From assembly GCF_001884135.1 (NCBI RefSeq), contig NZ_MAOC01000093.1, forward strand, positions 124,001 to 188,000: 64,000 nt of DNA, given 5' to 3'. The stretch comes from Bacillus nitratireducens (lineage in GTDB: Bacteria; Bacillota; Bacilli; Bacillales; Bacillaceae_G). Shown piece after piece: positions 1 to 9,018 of the stretch (positions are counted from its first letter, which is position 1; each line of letters begins with the position of its first letter). The position numbers were made by a program, and so were the translations under genes. The notes beneath the pieces are model-generated. The model ran no database searches and was not told where the DNA came from. It saw nothing but the letters and a program-made list of their open reading frames with translations.

Positions 1-630
1 CAAGTAAAAGGAGAAGAATCGCCTTATTGGGGAGATGCTTACTTTGAAGCGTGGGGAAAATCAATTGGACAGCTGCACCGCCTTACAATGGATTATCCTA
101 AAACAGACTACCGTGATACGTGGGAAGAGGATGAAAGTAGCATTGTTAATGGATTAGAAGATGAGAAGGTGAAAGCGATTGCCACTGCATTAATGGAGGA
201 AATAAAGGCTCTTCCGGTTAAAAGAGAAACATTCGGTCTTATGCATGGTGATATTCATCCAGGTAACTTTCATTATGATGGCAAAGAGCTAACAATCTTT
301 GATTTTGATGATGCAGCTTATAATTACTTTATACATGATTTAGCAATGGTTCTCTATTACTCTGTTCTATTTACACCGTGGACTGCGGAAGAGAAGACAA
401 AATTTGCTTGTAAACAGTTACAAGTGTTACGAAAAGGTTATGAATATGAGCATAGACTGGCGGATAGTTGGTATGAATCGTTACCGTTATTTTTACGTCT
501 ACGTGATATTGGTTTATACGGTACGCTTCAAAAGAAGTTTAAAGGGAAAGATATGCCAGATCATTTCCGAGAATTAGCGGAACAACTCTATGAAAGAATT
601 ATAAAGAAGGAAGCAATTGTGAATATATAA
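1..630 (+). CDS. APH/ChoK-like phosphotransferase, 3' part (start outside window)
   Basis: The frame is open from base 1, so the start lies upstream and only the C-terminal 209 residues are visible. The kinase-like C-lobe is clear: the Brenner-type motif HGDIHPGNF (bases about 244-270) supplies the catalytic Asp and the metal-binding Asn, and FDFDDA about 15 residues later is the second metal-binding motif. This is the aminoglycoside phosphotransferase/SrkA-like superfamily, which transfers ATP phosphate to small hydroxyl substrates or proteins. The substrate cannot be told from sequence. A strong terminator follows directly, so this is the last gene of its transcript. Confidence 0.85.
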   Translation, partial: QVKGEESPYWGDAYFEAWGKSIGQLHRLTMDYPKTDYRDTWEEDESSIVNGLEDEKVKAIATALMEEIKALPVKRETFGLMHGDIHPGNFHYDGKELTIFDFDDAAYNYFIHDLAMVLYYSVLFTPWTAEEKTKFACKQLQVLRKGYEYEHRLADSWYESLPLFLRLRDIGLYGTLQKKFKGKDMPDHFRELAEQLYERIIKKEAIVNI

Positions 631-643
631 TACATTCATATCG

Positions 644-682
644 AAACAAAGTATACAAAATAAATGTATACTTTGTTTTTTT
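644..682 (+). terminator. Rho-independent terminator
   Basis: A 14-bp perfect stem (644-657 with 665-678), a 7-nt loop and a T run follow the phosphotransferase stop codon by 14 bases. Confidence 0.9.
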
Positions 683-715
683 ATACAAAAATATGTTTGT
701 TTTATTAAAATAATA

Positions 716-744
716 TTGTTATAGATTCGGTATGCACTTATAAT
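716..744 (+). promoter_or_regulatory. SigA-type promoter of the AGCS symporter
   Basis: TTGTTA at 716-721 and TATAAT at 739-744 are separated by exactly 17 bases. The promoter lies between the upstream terminator and the symporter ribosome site, so the symporter has its own transcript. Confidence 0.75.
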
Positions 745-789
745 TTTATATATATTCTGAATATTCTTTATAAAGGAGGAGGGGGAAAG

Positions 790-2250
790 TTGGAAGCTAT
801 CGTAAGTTGGATAAATAATATTGTTTGGAGTCCAGCACTTGTCTATTTATGTTTAGGAGTAGGTCTATATTTTTCCATTCGAACAAGGTTTTTACAAGTA
901 AGACATGTAGGAGAAATGGTGAAGCTTACATTTAAGGGAGAAAAGTCTGATGCGGGTGTTTCTTCGTTCCAGGCGTTAGCACTTTCGTTATCAGGGCGCG
1001 TTGGAACAGGAAATATTGCCGGTGTTGCAACGGCTGTTGCCTTTGGTGGTCCAGGGGCTGTATTTTGGATGTGGGCGGTAGCCTTTCTAGGAGCTGGTTC
1101 TGCATATGTAGAATCGACGCTTGCACAAATATATAAGACGAAGCATCAAGGGCAATTCCGCGGTGGTCCTGCTTATTACATTGAAAAAGGACTAGGTGTT
1201 AAATGGTATGCTTTAGTATTCGTTGCAGCGACAATTCTTGCGACGGGGATGCTGTTACCGGGTGTTCAGGCGAATAGTATTGCTGTAAGTCTAGAAACAG
1301 CTTTTGGTATTAATACTTCCGTATCAGGAGCGGTATTAGTAGCGGCATTAGCACTTATTATATTTGGTGGAGTTAAGCGAATTGTTAACGTAGCGCAAGT
1401 TGTAGTACCGTTTATGGCGCTTGGCTATATTTTAGTAGCCTGTGTAATTGTAGCTATGAATATTGAAAAATTACCAGACGCTTTCATGTTAATTTTAAAA
1501 AGTGCATTTGCATTAGAAGCGGCTTTTGGCGGGATTATTGGTTTAGCAATTTCTTGGGGTGTAAAACGTGGTATTTATTCAAACGAAGCAGGGCAAGGAA
1601 CTGGGGCCCATGCAGCAGCAGCAGCTGAAGTATCGCATCCAGCTAAACAAGGGTTAGTACAAGCATTTTCCGTTTACATTGATACATTATTTGTTTGTTC
1701 AGCAACAGCATTTATGATGATTATTACAGGCATGTATAACGTATTTGATGCAAGCGGAAAAAACTTTATCGTCAATAAATTAAATGGTGCACAACCAGGT
1801 CCTGGTTATACACAGGCTGCGGTAGAATCTGTTTTCCCTGGATTTGGAAACGGTTTCGTGGCAATCTCTCTACTATTCTTCGCATTTACAACAATTATGG
1901 CTTATTACTACATTGCAGAAACGAATATCGCTTACTTAAATCGTGATAAAGACCGCCCTTGGATGTCTATCGTACTAAAGTTTGTATTCTTAGGAGTTGT
2001 ATTCTACGGTTGTGTAAAAACAGCAGCAACAGCGTGGGCTTTAGGAGATATTGGTGTAGGAATTATGGCATGGGTTAACATTATTGCGATTCTATTATTA
2101 CAAAAGCCGGCATTGATTGCATTAAAGGATTATGAAAAGCAGAAAAAAGAAGGAAAAGATCCAGTATTCGATCCGCAGAAATTAGGAATTAAAAATGCTG
2201 ATTTCTGGGAGCATGAATACGGGAAAGACAAGAAAGAAGAAGTATCTTAA
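790..2250 (+). CDS. Sodium:alanine/glycine symporter (AGCS family)
   Basis: A 486-residue polytopic membrane protein of the AGCS (AlsT/GlnT/DagA) family, which imports alanine, glycine or glutamine with Na+ across the cytoplasmic membrane. The family N-terminal signature is seen around residues 55-75 ([21 protein letters not shown]), and the [21 protein letters not shown] segment typical of the family lies near residue 260. The start is TTG at 790, supported by AAAGGAGG about 10 bases upstream. It has its own promoter and terminator, hence is monocistronic. Substrate preference is not resolvable by reading. Confidence 0.93.
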   Translation: MEAIVSWINNIVWSPALVYLCLGVGLYFSIRTRFLQVRHVGEMVKLTFKGEKSDAGVSSFQALALSLSGRVGTGNIAGVATAVAFGGPGAVFWMWAVAFLGAGSAYVESTLAQIYKTKHQGQFRGGPAYYIEKGLGVKWYALVFVAATILATGMLLPGVQANSIAVSLETAFGINTSVSGAVLVAALALIIFGGVKRIVNVAQVVVPFMALGYILVACVIVAMNIEKLPDAFMLILKSAFALEAAFGGIIGLAISWGVKRGIYSNEAGQGTGAHAAAAAEVSHPAKQGLVQAFSVYIDTLFVCSATAFMMIITGMYNVFDASGKNFIVNKLNGAQPGPGYTQAAVESVFPGFGNGFVAISLLFFAFTTIMAYYYIAETNIAYLNRDKDRPWMSIVLKFVFLGVVFYGCVKTAATAWALGDIGVGIMAWVNIIAILLLQKPALIALKDYEKQKKEGKDPVFDPQKLGIKNADFWEHEYGKDKKEEVS

Positions 2251-2267
2251 GAGAATAGAAATGAAGG

Positions 2268-2296
2268 AGCAAAGGGAAATCCCTTTGCTTTTTTTT
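2268..2296 (+). terminator. Rho-independent terminator after AGCS symporter
   Basis: A 9-bp stem (AGCAAAGGG), AAAT loop and T tract. Confidence 0.88.
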
Positions 2297-2383
2297 ATGG
2301 GCAAAATGAGGCAGGCAGTTATTTTTTTGCCTATTTTTGAATATAAAAAGAATGTACATGCTTTGTTAAGGGAAGGGGGGAGT

Positions 2384-3115
2384 ATGTTGATAGAGTTTCG
2401 TAATGTAAATAAATATTATGGTACCTTTCAAGTTTTAAAAGATATTAATGTACAAGTGAAAAAAGGTGAAGTGGTAGTAGTTGTTGGGCCGTCCGGATCA
2501 GGAAAAAGTACGTTGCTACGGTGTATAAATCAGTTAGAGACAATTACAGATGGAGCGTTAATTGTACAAGATAAGGAAGTACACAATGCAAAAACAGATA
2601 TGAATGAATTACGCCGAAATATTGGAATGGTCTTTCAACATTTTTATTTATATCCACATAAAACGGTTCTTCAAAATATTACACTAGCACCGATTAAAGT
2701 AAATAAAGTTTCAAAAGAGGAAGCTGAGCAAACAGCGATGTTTTATTTAGAGAAAGTAGGAATTCCGGAGAAGGCTAGCGTATACCCGCATCAATTATCC
2801 GGAGGACAACAGCAAAGGGTAGCAATTGCTAGGGGGCTCGCAATGCAGCCGGAAATTATGCTATTTGATGAGCCTACGTCTGCTCTTGATCCAGAGATGA
2901 TCGGGGAAGTACTTGATGTTATGAAGACGCTAGCTAAAGAAGGGATGACGATGGTCGTTGTCACGCATGAAATGGGATTCGCGCGAGAAGTAGCAGATCG
3001 GATTTTGTTTATGGATGATGGTCAAATTATTGAAGATACAATACCGGCGCAATTTTTTGCAAGTCCTGAACAAGAAAGAGCTCGTCTATTTTTAAGAAGA
3101 GTGTTAAATCATTAA
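2384..3115 (+). CDS. glnQ: Polar amino acid ABC transporter ATP-binding protein (GlnQ type)
   Basis: This 243-residue cytoplasmic ATPase powers amino acid import. The Walker A motif GPSGSGKST is near residue 36, the signature LSGGQQQR is near 140 and Walker [14 protein letters not shown] follows near 160; [13 protein letters not shown] carries the H-loop. The frame is open further upstream, but ATG 2384 is chosen because a GGGAAGGGGGGAG ribosome site precedes it and because the protein then starts as the family does ([13 protein letters not shown]). It is the first gene of a four-gene cluster whose order Q-H-M-P matches the B. subtilis glnQHMP operon. Glutamine specificity is inferred from order only; arginine or other polar amino acids are possible. 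Confidence 0.92.
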   Translation: MLIEFRNVNKYYGTFQVLKDINVQVKKGEVVVVVGPSGSGKSTLLRCINQLETITDGALIVQDKEVHNAKTDMNELRRNIGMVFQHFYLYPHKTVLQNITLAPIKVNKVSKEEAEQTAMFYLEKVGIPEKASVYPHQLSGGQQQRVAIARGLAMQPEIMLFDEPTSALDPEMIGEVLDVMKTLAKEGMTMVVVTHEMGFAREVADRILFMDDGQIIEDTIPAQFFASPEQERARLFLRRVLNH

Positions 3116-3127
3116 AGGGGGAGTTTT

Positions 3128-3958
3128 ATGCTTAAAATGAAAAAATTGTTTACGTTAATCGTATTTTCATGTTTATTCGTACTTGTCGTTGCTGGATGCG
3201 GAAGTAAAAAAGATGAGACGAAAGAAACGAATACGAAACAAGGCGGGGCTGTTGAGCAAATTAAAAAGCGCGGGAAACTAGTAGTTGGAGTGAAGAATGA
3301 TACGAACTTATTTGGCTTGAAAAATCCTTCGACAGGACAGGTAGAAGGGTTTGATGTTGATATCGCAAAGGCGCTTGCGAAAAAAATTCTTGGAGATGAA
3401 AAGAAATTAGAATTAAAAGAAGTAACGTCTAAAACGCGTATTCCACTACTGAAAAATGGTGATATTGATGCAATTATCGCGACAATGACAATTACGGAAG
3501 AACGTAAAAAAGAAGTAGATTTTTCAGATGTATATTTTAAAGCAGGGCAATCGTTACTTGTGAAAAAAGGAAGCGATATTAAAAGTATTGATGATGTGAA
3601 AAAGGGTGTGAAAGTGTTAGCGGTAAAAGGTTCAACGTCTACAAATAATATTCGTCAAAAATCACCAGAATCGACTGTATTAGAATTTGAAAATTACAGT
3701 GAGGCATTTACAGCGTTAAAAGCAGGGAAAGGCGATGTATTAACGACAGATAATGCAATTCTTTACGGCATGGCAAAACAAGATTCGAATTATGAAGTTG
3801 TAGGGAAAATTTTCACGGATGAGCCGTACGGAATTGCAGTGCAAAAAGGTGCAGATGATTTAACGAAAGAGATTAATAGCTTGCTAAAAGATATGAAGGC
3901 GAACGGGGAGTACGACAAGTTGTATGAGAAATGGATTGGGCAAAAACAAGAGAAGTAA
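3128..3958 (+). CDS. glnH: Amino acid ABC transporter substrate-binding lipoprotein
   Basis: A 276-residue family 3 solute-binding protein (SBP_bac_3). The N-terminus is a lipoprotein signal with lipobox VVAGC, Cys24 being the lipidated residue, so the mature protein sits on the outer face of the membrane. The conserved GFDVDIAKALAKK segment near residue 75 and the T-R ligand-binding region (TSKTRIPLLKNGDIDAIIATMTIT) are typical of glutamine/arginine binders. It starts 12 bases after glnQ and is followed by a stem-loop without a T run before the permease genes. Confidence 0.92.
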   Translation: MLKMKKLFTLIVFSCLFVLVVAGCGSKKDETKETNTKQGGAVEQIKKRGKLVVGVKNDTNLFGLKNPSTGQVEGFDVDIAKALAKKILGDEKKLELKEVTSKTRIPLLKNGDIDAIIATMTITEERKKEVDFSDVYFKAGQSLLVKKGSDIKSIDDVKKGVKVLAVKGSTSTNNIRQKSPESTVLEFENYSEAFTALKAGKGDVLTTDNAILYGMAKQDSNYEVVGKIFTDEPYGIAVQKGADDLTKEINSLLKDMKANGEYDKLYEKWIGQKQEK

Positions 3959-4003
3959 AGTGATAGTTTCATTAATGGAGCTTTATTCTCATTGATAAAT
4001 AGT

Positions 4004-4030
4004 AAGAGGATGAGGGATGCTCATCCTCTT
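4004..4030 (+). other. Intercistronic stem-loop between binding protein and permease genes
   Basis: A perfect 11-bp stem (AAGAGGATGAG at 4004-4014 with its complement at 4020-4030) and a 5-nt loop, without a following T run. Such elements commonly protect the 3' end of the upstream message and raise binding protein over permease levels; that role is inferred. Confidence 0.7.
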
Positions 4031-4055
4031 CTTGTAAAGAAAGAGGGGAGAATAT

Positions 4056-4712
4056 GTGCCTGATTTTTCTATATTGACGAATAACATTGATATGTATTTA
4101 GAGGGCTTTAAGTATACAGTTATGTCTAGTGTAATTGCGTTAATAGGTAGCTTTATTTTGGGAGTAATTTTGGCTGTAATGCGCATTGCACCTATTCGTA
4201 TTTTAAATTGGTTGGGAACGGCTTTTGTAGAGTTTGTAAGAAATATTCCACTCGTATTAATTGCATTTATATTTTATTTCGCTTTACCTGTAATAGGAAT
4301 TACTTTCAACGGTTTTGTAGCAGGGACAGTTGCGCTTACAGTTTATACTGCGGCTTTTATTGCAGAAGTAATTCGTGCTGGTATTTTATCAGTCGCGAAA
4401 GGCCAAATGGAAGCAGCTCGTTCTTCAGGATTAACTTATACGCAAGCGATGTATCATGTCGTTTTACCTCAAGCAATGAAAATCGTAATCCCTCCTCTAG
4501 GAAATCAATTTCTCAATTTAGTAAAAAACTCTTCCATACTCGGAATTATCGCTGGTACCGATTTGATGTATCAAGGAGATTTAATTTCAACGAAGACATT
4601 TGTTACGTTCGACGTTTATATATTTGTCGGGATGTTTTATTTAATATTAACAATTCCGCTCAGTATGCTAGTGCGTTATTTAGAAAAACGCTTAGCAAAG
4701 GAGGCGGTGTAA
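4056..4712 (+). CDS. glnM: Amino acid ABC transporter permease (GlnM-like)
   Basis: A 218-residue HisM/GlnP-type inner membrane permease with about five membrane segments. The EAA loop that docks on the ATPase is visible as GQMEAARSSGLTYTQAMYHV (about residues 127-146), followed by VVLPQAMKIVIPPLGNQ. The start is GTG 4056, five bases after AGAGGGGAG; the ATG two bases earlier is in another frame. It directly abuts the next permease gene (stop at 4710-4712, ATG 4713). Confidence 0.9.
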   Translation: MPDFSILTNNIDMYLEGFKYTVMSSVIALIGSFILGVILAVMRIAPIRILNWLGTAFVEFVRNIPLVLIAFIFYFALPVIGITFNGFVAGTVALTVYTAAFIAEVIRAGILSVAKGQMEAARSSGLTYTQAMYHVVLPQAMKIVIPPLGNQFLNLVKNSSILGIIAGTDLMYQGDLISTKTFVTFDVYIFVGMFYLILTIPLSMLVRYLEKRLAKEAV

Positions 4713-5357
4713 ATGGATTTTAAGGGAGCAATTACAGGAGATCATATTCTGTTTTTATTAAAAGGCTTACTTATAACGTTAGAGGTAGCGCTCGTAGCAA
4801 TTGTACTCAGCTTTATTATTGGTAGTATAATAGGGATATTGCGCTACATGAAAATCCCTGTCGTCTCACAAGTATTAGGAATTATCGTTGAAGTGATTCG
4901 AAACTTACCACTACTTTTAATTATATTTTTCACATATTTTGCGCTTCCAGAAGTAGGCTTGAAATTAGAGATTATAACAGCTGTAATTGTTGCTTTAACA
5001 ATATTTGAAGCAGCAATGATATCTGAAATTGTTCGAAGTGGTCTATTATCGATTGAAAAAGGACAGATTGAGGCCGCAAGATCTTCAGGATTAACGTATG
5101 TTCAAGCACTGTGGCATATCATTTTACCACAAGCATTAAGAAGAATGGTCCCGCCGCTTGTCAGTCAGTTTATTTCATTGCTGAAAGATACATCATTAGC
5201 AGTTGGTATATCACTGCCAGAGCTTATGCATAATGCTCAAATTATTAGCGGGCAGAATGTAAATTATATGATTCCGACATTTATACTAGTAGCTTGTATG
5301 TATTTCGTTGTAAACTACGGTTTATCAATTTTATCTAGAAGATTAGAAATACGGTAA
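4713..5357 (+). CDS. glnP: Amino acid ABC transporter permease (GlnP-like)
   Basis: The second 214-residue permease, paralogous to the one before it. The EAA loop GQIEAARSSGLTYVQALWHI lies near residue 124, followed by ILPQALRRMVPPLVSQFISL. The two permeases presumably form the heterodimeric channel of the four-gene importer. A terminator begins at its stop codon, ending the operon. Confidence 0.9.
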   Translation: MDFKGAITGDHILFLLKGLLITLEVALVAIVLSFIIGSIIGILRYMKIPVVSQVLGIIVEVIRNLPLLLIIFFTYFALPEVGLKLEIITAVIVALTIFEAAMISEIVRSGLLSIEKGQIEAARSSGLTYVQALWHIILPQALRRMVPPLVSQFISLLKDTSLAVGISLPELMHNAQIISGQNVNYMIPTFILVACMYFVVNYGLSILSRRLEIR

Positions 5358-5389
5358 CTCTTACAATAAATGTAAGAGTTTTTCCTTTT
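5356..5389 (+). terminator. Terminator of the glnQHMP-type operon
   Basis: A 10-bp stem (AACTCTTACA), 5-nt loop and T-rich tail; the stem overlaps the last stop codon. Confidence 0.88.
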
Positions 5390-5448
5390 AAATCCTTTTT
5401 TACCTCAAATTAGCATCGAAACCTCTTAATAATTGGATTTTTATATTA

Positions 5449-5521
5449 TTTTATCAGAAAAGTTTTAATTTTATATAGAAATTGTAACCGCTTTCGTGTA
5501 TATTTTTATTATCAGAAAATT
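5449..5521 (+). promoter_or_regulatory. Candidate CodY-like boxes flanking a cre site
   Basis: The box at 5507-5521 matches the CodY consensus AATTTTCWGAAAATT at 13 of 15 positions; a related sequence at 5449-5463 matches 11 of 15 and shares the TATCAGAAAA core. Between them TGTAACCGCTTTCG (5483-5496) matches the CcpA cre consensus TGWNANCGNTNNCA except for the last base. All lie 40-110 bases before an amino acid permease start. CodY and CcpA are plausible regulators, but this is motif reading only. Confidence 0.45.
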
Positions 5522-5559
5522 TTAACAAGATATAGGGGTACTTGTAGGGGAGGATTAAG

Positions 5560-6987
5560 ATGCAGCAAACAACGAATGAGCAATTACATCGTACGATGAA
5601 GAGTAGACATTTATTTATGATCGCACTAGGTGGTGTAATCGGAACTGGTTTTTTTCTAGGTTCAGGTTACACCATTAATCAGGCTGGACCAGGGGGAGCC
5701 ATCCTTTCATATTTAGTGGGCGGATTTATTATGTATTTAACAATGCTTTGTCTTGGAGAGTTAACGGTAGCAATGCCAGTTTCAGGATCTTTCCAAAAGT
5801 ATGCGACGAAGTTTATTGGACCAGGAACTGGATTTATGATCGGTTGGCTATACTGGATTGGATGGGCAGTAACAGTAGGATTAGAATTAACATCGATCGG
5901 TTTAATGATGAAAAGATGGTTTCCGAATGTTGATGTTTGGGTATGGTGTCTCGTATTCGGTGTTATTTTATATGCTTCAAATGCAATATCAGCGAAGAGT
6001 TATGCTGAATTAGAGTTTTGGTTCTCTAGTATTAAAGTAGTTACAATTATTGCATTCATTCTACTTGGTGGTAGTGCATTACTAGGATTTTTACCATACG
6101 ACGGAAAAGAAGCAGCTCCTCTTTTCTCTAACTTTGTAAGTGATGGTGGGCTATTCCCGAATGGACTAGCTGCAGTGCTTCTTACGATGATTACAGTTAA
6201 CTTTTCCTTCCAAGGAACAGAGTTAATCGGGATTGCAGCAGGAGAGAGTAAGGAGCCTGAAAAAACAATTCCACGCGCAATTCGTAATACAGTATGGCGC
6301 ATTATGTTATTCTTCATTTTAACAATGACAATTTTAGTAGGGTTAATTTCTTGGAAAGAAGCAGGGGTAATTGAAAGTCCATTCGTAGTTGTATTTGATA
6401 AAATCGGTATTCCATATGCAGCTGATATTATGAACTTCGTTATTATTACTGCTTTATTATCTGTAGCGAACTCAGGGTTATATGCAGCAACGCGTATACT
6501 ATGGTCACTTGCAAATGAAGGAATGGCACCAACTTCTTTCAAGAAGGTAAATAAGCGTGGTATTCCAATTACAGCGCTAGTCGTAACGATTGCTGTTGCG
6601 GCATTATCGTTATTAACAAGCTTCCTTGCAGAAGATACAGTATATATGTACTTATTATCTATAGCTGGTTTATCTGCTGTTTCAAGTTGGATCATTATTG
6701 CTTTATCGCAACTTCGCTTTAGAAGTCAGTATTTAAAAGGCGGAGGAAAATTAGAGGACTTAAAGTATAGAACACCACTATACCCGCTTGTTCCAATTTT
6801 AGCTTTAATTACAAATAGCATCGTTGTTATTAGTTTAGCGTTTATTCCAGAACAAAGAATGGCGTTATATTGTGGTATTCCATTTATCATTTTCTGCTAC
6901 ATATATTATTATATGAGTAAGAAACGGAAGAAACCGATGAAAGTGGAGATGGAAAAAACAAATGAAACTAACAATCAAACACGATGA
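5560..6987 (+). CDS. Amino acid permease (APC superfamily, AAT family)
   Basis: A 475-residue transporter with about 12 membrane segments. The N-terminal MIALGGVIGTGFFLGSG motif in TM1 and SGSFQKYATKFIGPGTGFMIGW near residue 80 are hallmarks of the AAT subfamily (RocE, LysP, MmuP relatives). The start ATG 5560 follows GGGGAGGATTAAG. Its last 26 bases overlap the OsmC gene, so the two are translated from one message. The substrate is not determinable; relatives take arginine, lysine, proline or S-methylmethionine. Confidence 0.9.
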   Translation: MQQTTNEQLHRTMKSRHLFMIALGGVIGTGFFLGSGYTINQAGPGGAILSYLVGGFIMYLTMLCLGELTVAMPVSGSFQKYATKFIGPGTGFMIGWLYWIGWAVTVGLELTSIGLMMKRWFPNVDVWVWCLVFGVILYASNAISAKSYAELEFWFSSIKVVTIIAFILLGGSALLGFLPYDGKEAAPLFSNFVSDGGLFPNGLAAVLLTMITVNFSFQGTELIGIAAGESKEPEKTIPRAIRNTVWRIMLFFILTMTILVGLISWKEAGVIESPFVVVFDKIGIPYAADIMNFVIITALLSVANSGLYAATRILWSLANEGMAPTSFKKVNKRGIPITALVVTIAVAALSLLTSFLAEDTVYMYLLSIAGLSAVSSWIIIALSQLRFRSQYLKGGGKLEDLKYRTPLYPLVPILALITNSIVVISLAFIPEQRMALYCGIPFIIFCYIYYYMSKKRKKPMKVEMEKTNETNNQTR

Positions 6988-7339
6988 TATGGAAGCAGAT
7001 TTATCGTATGGTCAATTAGCGATTGGAAAAGAAAACGGGTATTCACCGTTACAATTACTCATTTCTTCTATCGCAGGATGTAGTGCAATTGTTTTCCGAA
7101 CAATTTTAGAAAAGAAACGTATTACATACGATACGTTTACAATTGAGACTGAAATTGGGAGAAGTGAAGCTTTATCAAAACCAGTTGAAAGTGTTCATTT
7201 GCACTATAAAATTAAAGCGCAAAACATTACAGAAGAGCAATTAGACAAGGCGTTGCAACTTGCGGTGAAAAACTGTACGATCGTTCAATCTGTAAAAGAT
7301 AGTATAAAAGTTACAGAAACAATTGAATTAGTAAAGTGA
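6962..7339 (+). CDS. OsmC/Ohr family protein
   Basis: A 125-residue cytoplasmic protein of the OsmC family, thiol peroxidases that reduce hydroperoxides. The two conserved cysteines are seen in SIAGCSAIVF (residue about 40) and KNCTIVQS (about 104). It is at the short end for the family. It overlaps the preceding permease gene by 26 bases and has a GGAGATGG ribosome site inside that gene. The link between an amino acid permease and an OsmC protein is not explained by known pathways. Confidence 0.88.
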   Translation: MKLTIKHDDMEADLSYGQLAIGKENGYSPLQLLISSIAGCSAIVFRTILEKKRITYDTFTIETEIGRSEALSKPVESVHLHYKIKAQNITEEQLDKALQLAVKNCTIVQSVKDSIKVTETIELVK

Positions 7340-7344
7340 AACAG

Positions 7345-7378
7345 AAAAACGTGAGAATAGGGCGCTCACGTTTTTTTG
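7345..7378. terminator. Bidirectional terminator between OsmC and WYL regulator genes
   Basis: An inverted repeat AAACGTGAG/CTCACGTTT with A and T runs on both sides, placed between convergent genes. Confidence 0.85.
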
Positions 7379-7408
7379 TTTTTGGCAGAGGAATTCTCTT
7401 ATGCCTTT

Positions 7409-8350
7409 TTAGTCACCATACATACTTAAAATTTCTTTCGCACGTATACGTAAACCATCTATCAATTCTTTCGGTTCTAAAACGTGTGCATCTTTTCCAA
7501 GTCTATAAAATAAAGGGGTAATAAAGTTAATTTCACCTTTATCAATTGTTGAATGTATATATCCTGTCCCGTCTTCGTTTATTACCACGAATTCTTCAAG
7601 ATAAGGAACGCTTTTACATTGGCGCACGCCTTCTGTCGTTAATAAAACATGTAACTGCGTAGGGGTGTGTACTATGTTAGAGCTAGAGGCAAACCACTCT
7701 TCTAAATTCATGAACGTATCCTCATTTTCTTCTGTTGATAATATAGAAAGAATACGATCAATGCGATACAGTAATACTTTTTTTCTGCTGAAGTCATAGG
7801 ATGGTAAGTACCATAGCCCATCATGAGCATATACACCGATAGGATGAACATGTTTTGTTTTTATTCCCGACTTAGATTCGTATTGAAAGTGTAAATCTTT
7901 ATTTTCAATAGCCGCGGTTAGCACTTCGTTTAAAAGAGGTGTATCAATTGTTCTCTTTGGATTCCAAAAAGCAATATAAGAGCGTATTTTATCAACTTTC
8001 GCTTTCGCATCATATTGTAGAGAGCTATACAGTTTATGCGTAACGGAATTGATTTCTGTATTAAAAGGTAAGTCTCGATAGTAACTTAAAGATTGAAAAG
8101 CAAAAAAGATGGAGACTGCTTCTTCTTCGGTGAATAAAATAGGCGGAATGACTTTATTCGTTAATACTTTATATCCTCCGTTACGACCTTGTTCTGCGTA
8201 AATGGGTAATCCCATATCACTTAAATCTAAAATATATCTATGAACAGTACGAACAGAAATATTAAATTCATCAGCTATTTCTTGAGCTGTAAATGCTCTT
8301 TTCGCAGAAGCAAATATAAGAATGTCTAGTAAACGTTTTGCTTTTGACAA
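7409..8350 (-). CDS. HTH-WYL domain transcriptional regulator
   Basis: A 313-residue cytoplasmic regulator of the YafY/DeoR-like type. The N-terminal helix-turn-helix (QEIADEFNISVRTVHRYILDL, about residues 23-43) is followed by a wing and then a WYL domain (about 140-210, with LWYLPSYDFSRKKVLLYRIDRI), which senses small ligands or nucleic acid in known members. It is transcribed away from the RibD-C reductase gene at 8458, with a 23-bp palindrome in the shared upstream region, so it probably controls that gene and itself. It acts most likely as a repressor. Confidence 0.9.
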   Translation of the reverse strand: MSKAKRLLDILIFASAKRAFTAQEIADEFNISVRTVHRYILDLSDMGLPIYAEQGRNGGYKVLTNKVIPPILFTEEEAVSIFFAFQSLSYYRDLPFNTEINSVTHKLYSSLQYDAKAKVDKIRSYIAFWNPKRTIDTPLLNEVLTAAIENKDLHFQYESKSGIKTKHVHPIGVYAHDGLWYLPSYDFSRKKVLLYRIDRILSILSTEENEDTFMNLEEWFASSSNIVHTPTQLHVLLTTEGVRQCKSVPYLEEFVVINEDGTGYIHSTIDKGEINFITPLFYRLGKDAHVLEPKELIDGLRIRAKEILSMYGD

Positions 8351-8372
8351 CTATCTCACTCGTTTCTTTTTT

Positions 8373-8395
8373 AACATGACATGAATTGTCATGTT
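8373..8395. promoter_or_regulatory. Palindromic operator between WYL regulator and RibD-C gene
   Basis: Perfect 9-bp arms AACATGACA/TGTCATGTT with a 5-bp centre. It is the only strong palindrome in the 107-bp divergent region, and so is the probable binding site of the WYL regulator (inference). Confidence 0.6.
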
Positions 8396-8457
8396 TTAAG
8401 GTTAGTATAGTGTGTATAAGGTAATTTTATCAATATACGTTGCAAGGAGGAAAAGAG

Positions 8458-8979
8458 ATGTCACGTGAAGTTGTTTTATTTATAGCCGCTAGTTTGGATG
8501 GATATATTGCGAAAGAGAATGATGATTTAGAGTGGTTAATGGAAACCGAAGGAGAGGGAGATAACGGTTACACAGAAATGTATGAAACGATTGATACAAT
8601 AATTATGGGAAAAAGAACGTACGATTATGTAGTAGAGCATACGGAAACATTCCCTTACTTAGATAAAGCATGTTATGTTTTTTCTCGTTCAGAAAAAGGT
8701 TCAAACGGAAACGTGGAGTTTGTAAATGAAGATGTAGTGGAGTTTACAAAAAGGTTGAAATCGCAGGAAGGATCTAAAATATGGATGGTCGGCGGAGGGA
8801 GTCTACTGAGAGAGTTCTTTAAGAATAATTTAATTGATGAATACGTTGTTACGATTACACCTCACATATTAGGTTCTGGTATTCCGCTATTTAAAGAAAA
8901 GAACCCGGAAATTAATTTAACTTTAACGGATACGAAACGTTTTGGGCAATTTGTAAATTTATATTATAAAGTAAAATGA
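8458..8979 (+). CDS. RibD C-terminal domain / dihydrofolate reductase-like protein
   Basis: A 173-residue protein of the RibD_C fold (YyaP/YwjB type), NADPH-dependent reductase-like. The start DGYIAKENDDLEWL and the IIMGKRTYDYV and IWMVGGGSLLREFF segments match the family nucleotide-binding regions. The start is ATG 8458 because AAGGAGG lies 6-9 bases upstream; an upstream in-frame start at 8440 overlaps that ribosome site. The substrate is unknown; this domain alone is not a riboflavin pathway enzyme. It is divergent from its likely regulator. Confidence 0.87.
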   Translation: MSREVVLFIAASLDGYIAKENDDLEWLMETEGEGDNGYTEMYETIDTIIMGKRTYDYVVEHTETFPYLDKACYVFSRSEKGSNGNVEFVNEDVVEFTKRLKSQEGSKIWMVGGGSLLREFFKNNLIDEYVVTITPHILGSGIPLFKEKNPEINLTLTDTKRFGQFVNLYYKVK

Positions 8980-9018
8980 TAAAGAAACACGACTATTGAT
9001 GATAGTCGTGTTTCTTTA
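8980..9018. terminator. Bidirectional terminator with 17-bp perfect stem
   Basis: Bases 8980-8996 pair perfectly with 9002-9018 across a 5-nt loop. It starts one base after the RibD-C stop and overlaps the last codons of the convergent kinase gene. Confidence 0.88.

Noticed and set aside
4208-4723. 171-codon plus-strand frame overlapping both permease genes
   Set aside because: It is a +1 frame of glnM, rich in Cys/Arg/Ser/Phe, with no ribosome site.
6000-6695. 231-codon open frame on the minus strand
   Set aside because: It is wholly antisense to the amino acid permease gene, which has clear family motifs and a ribosome site; the frame has neither.
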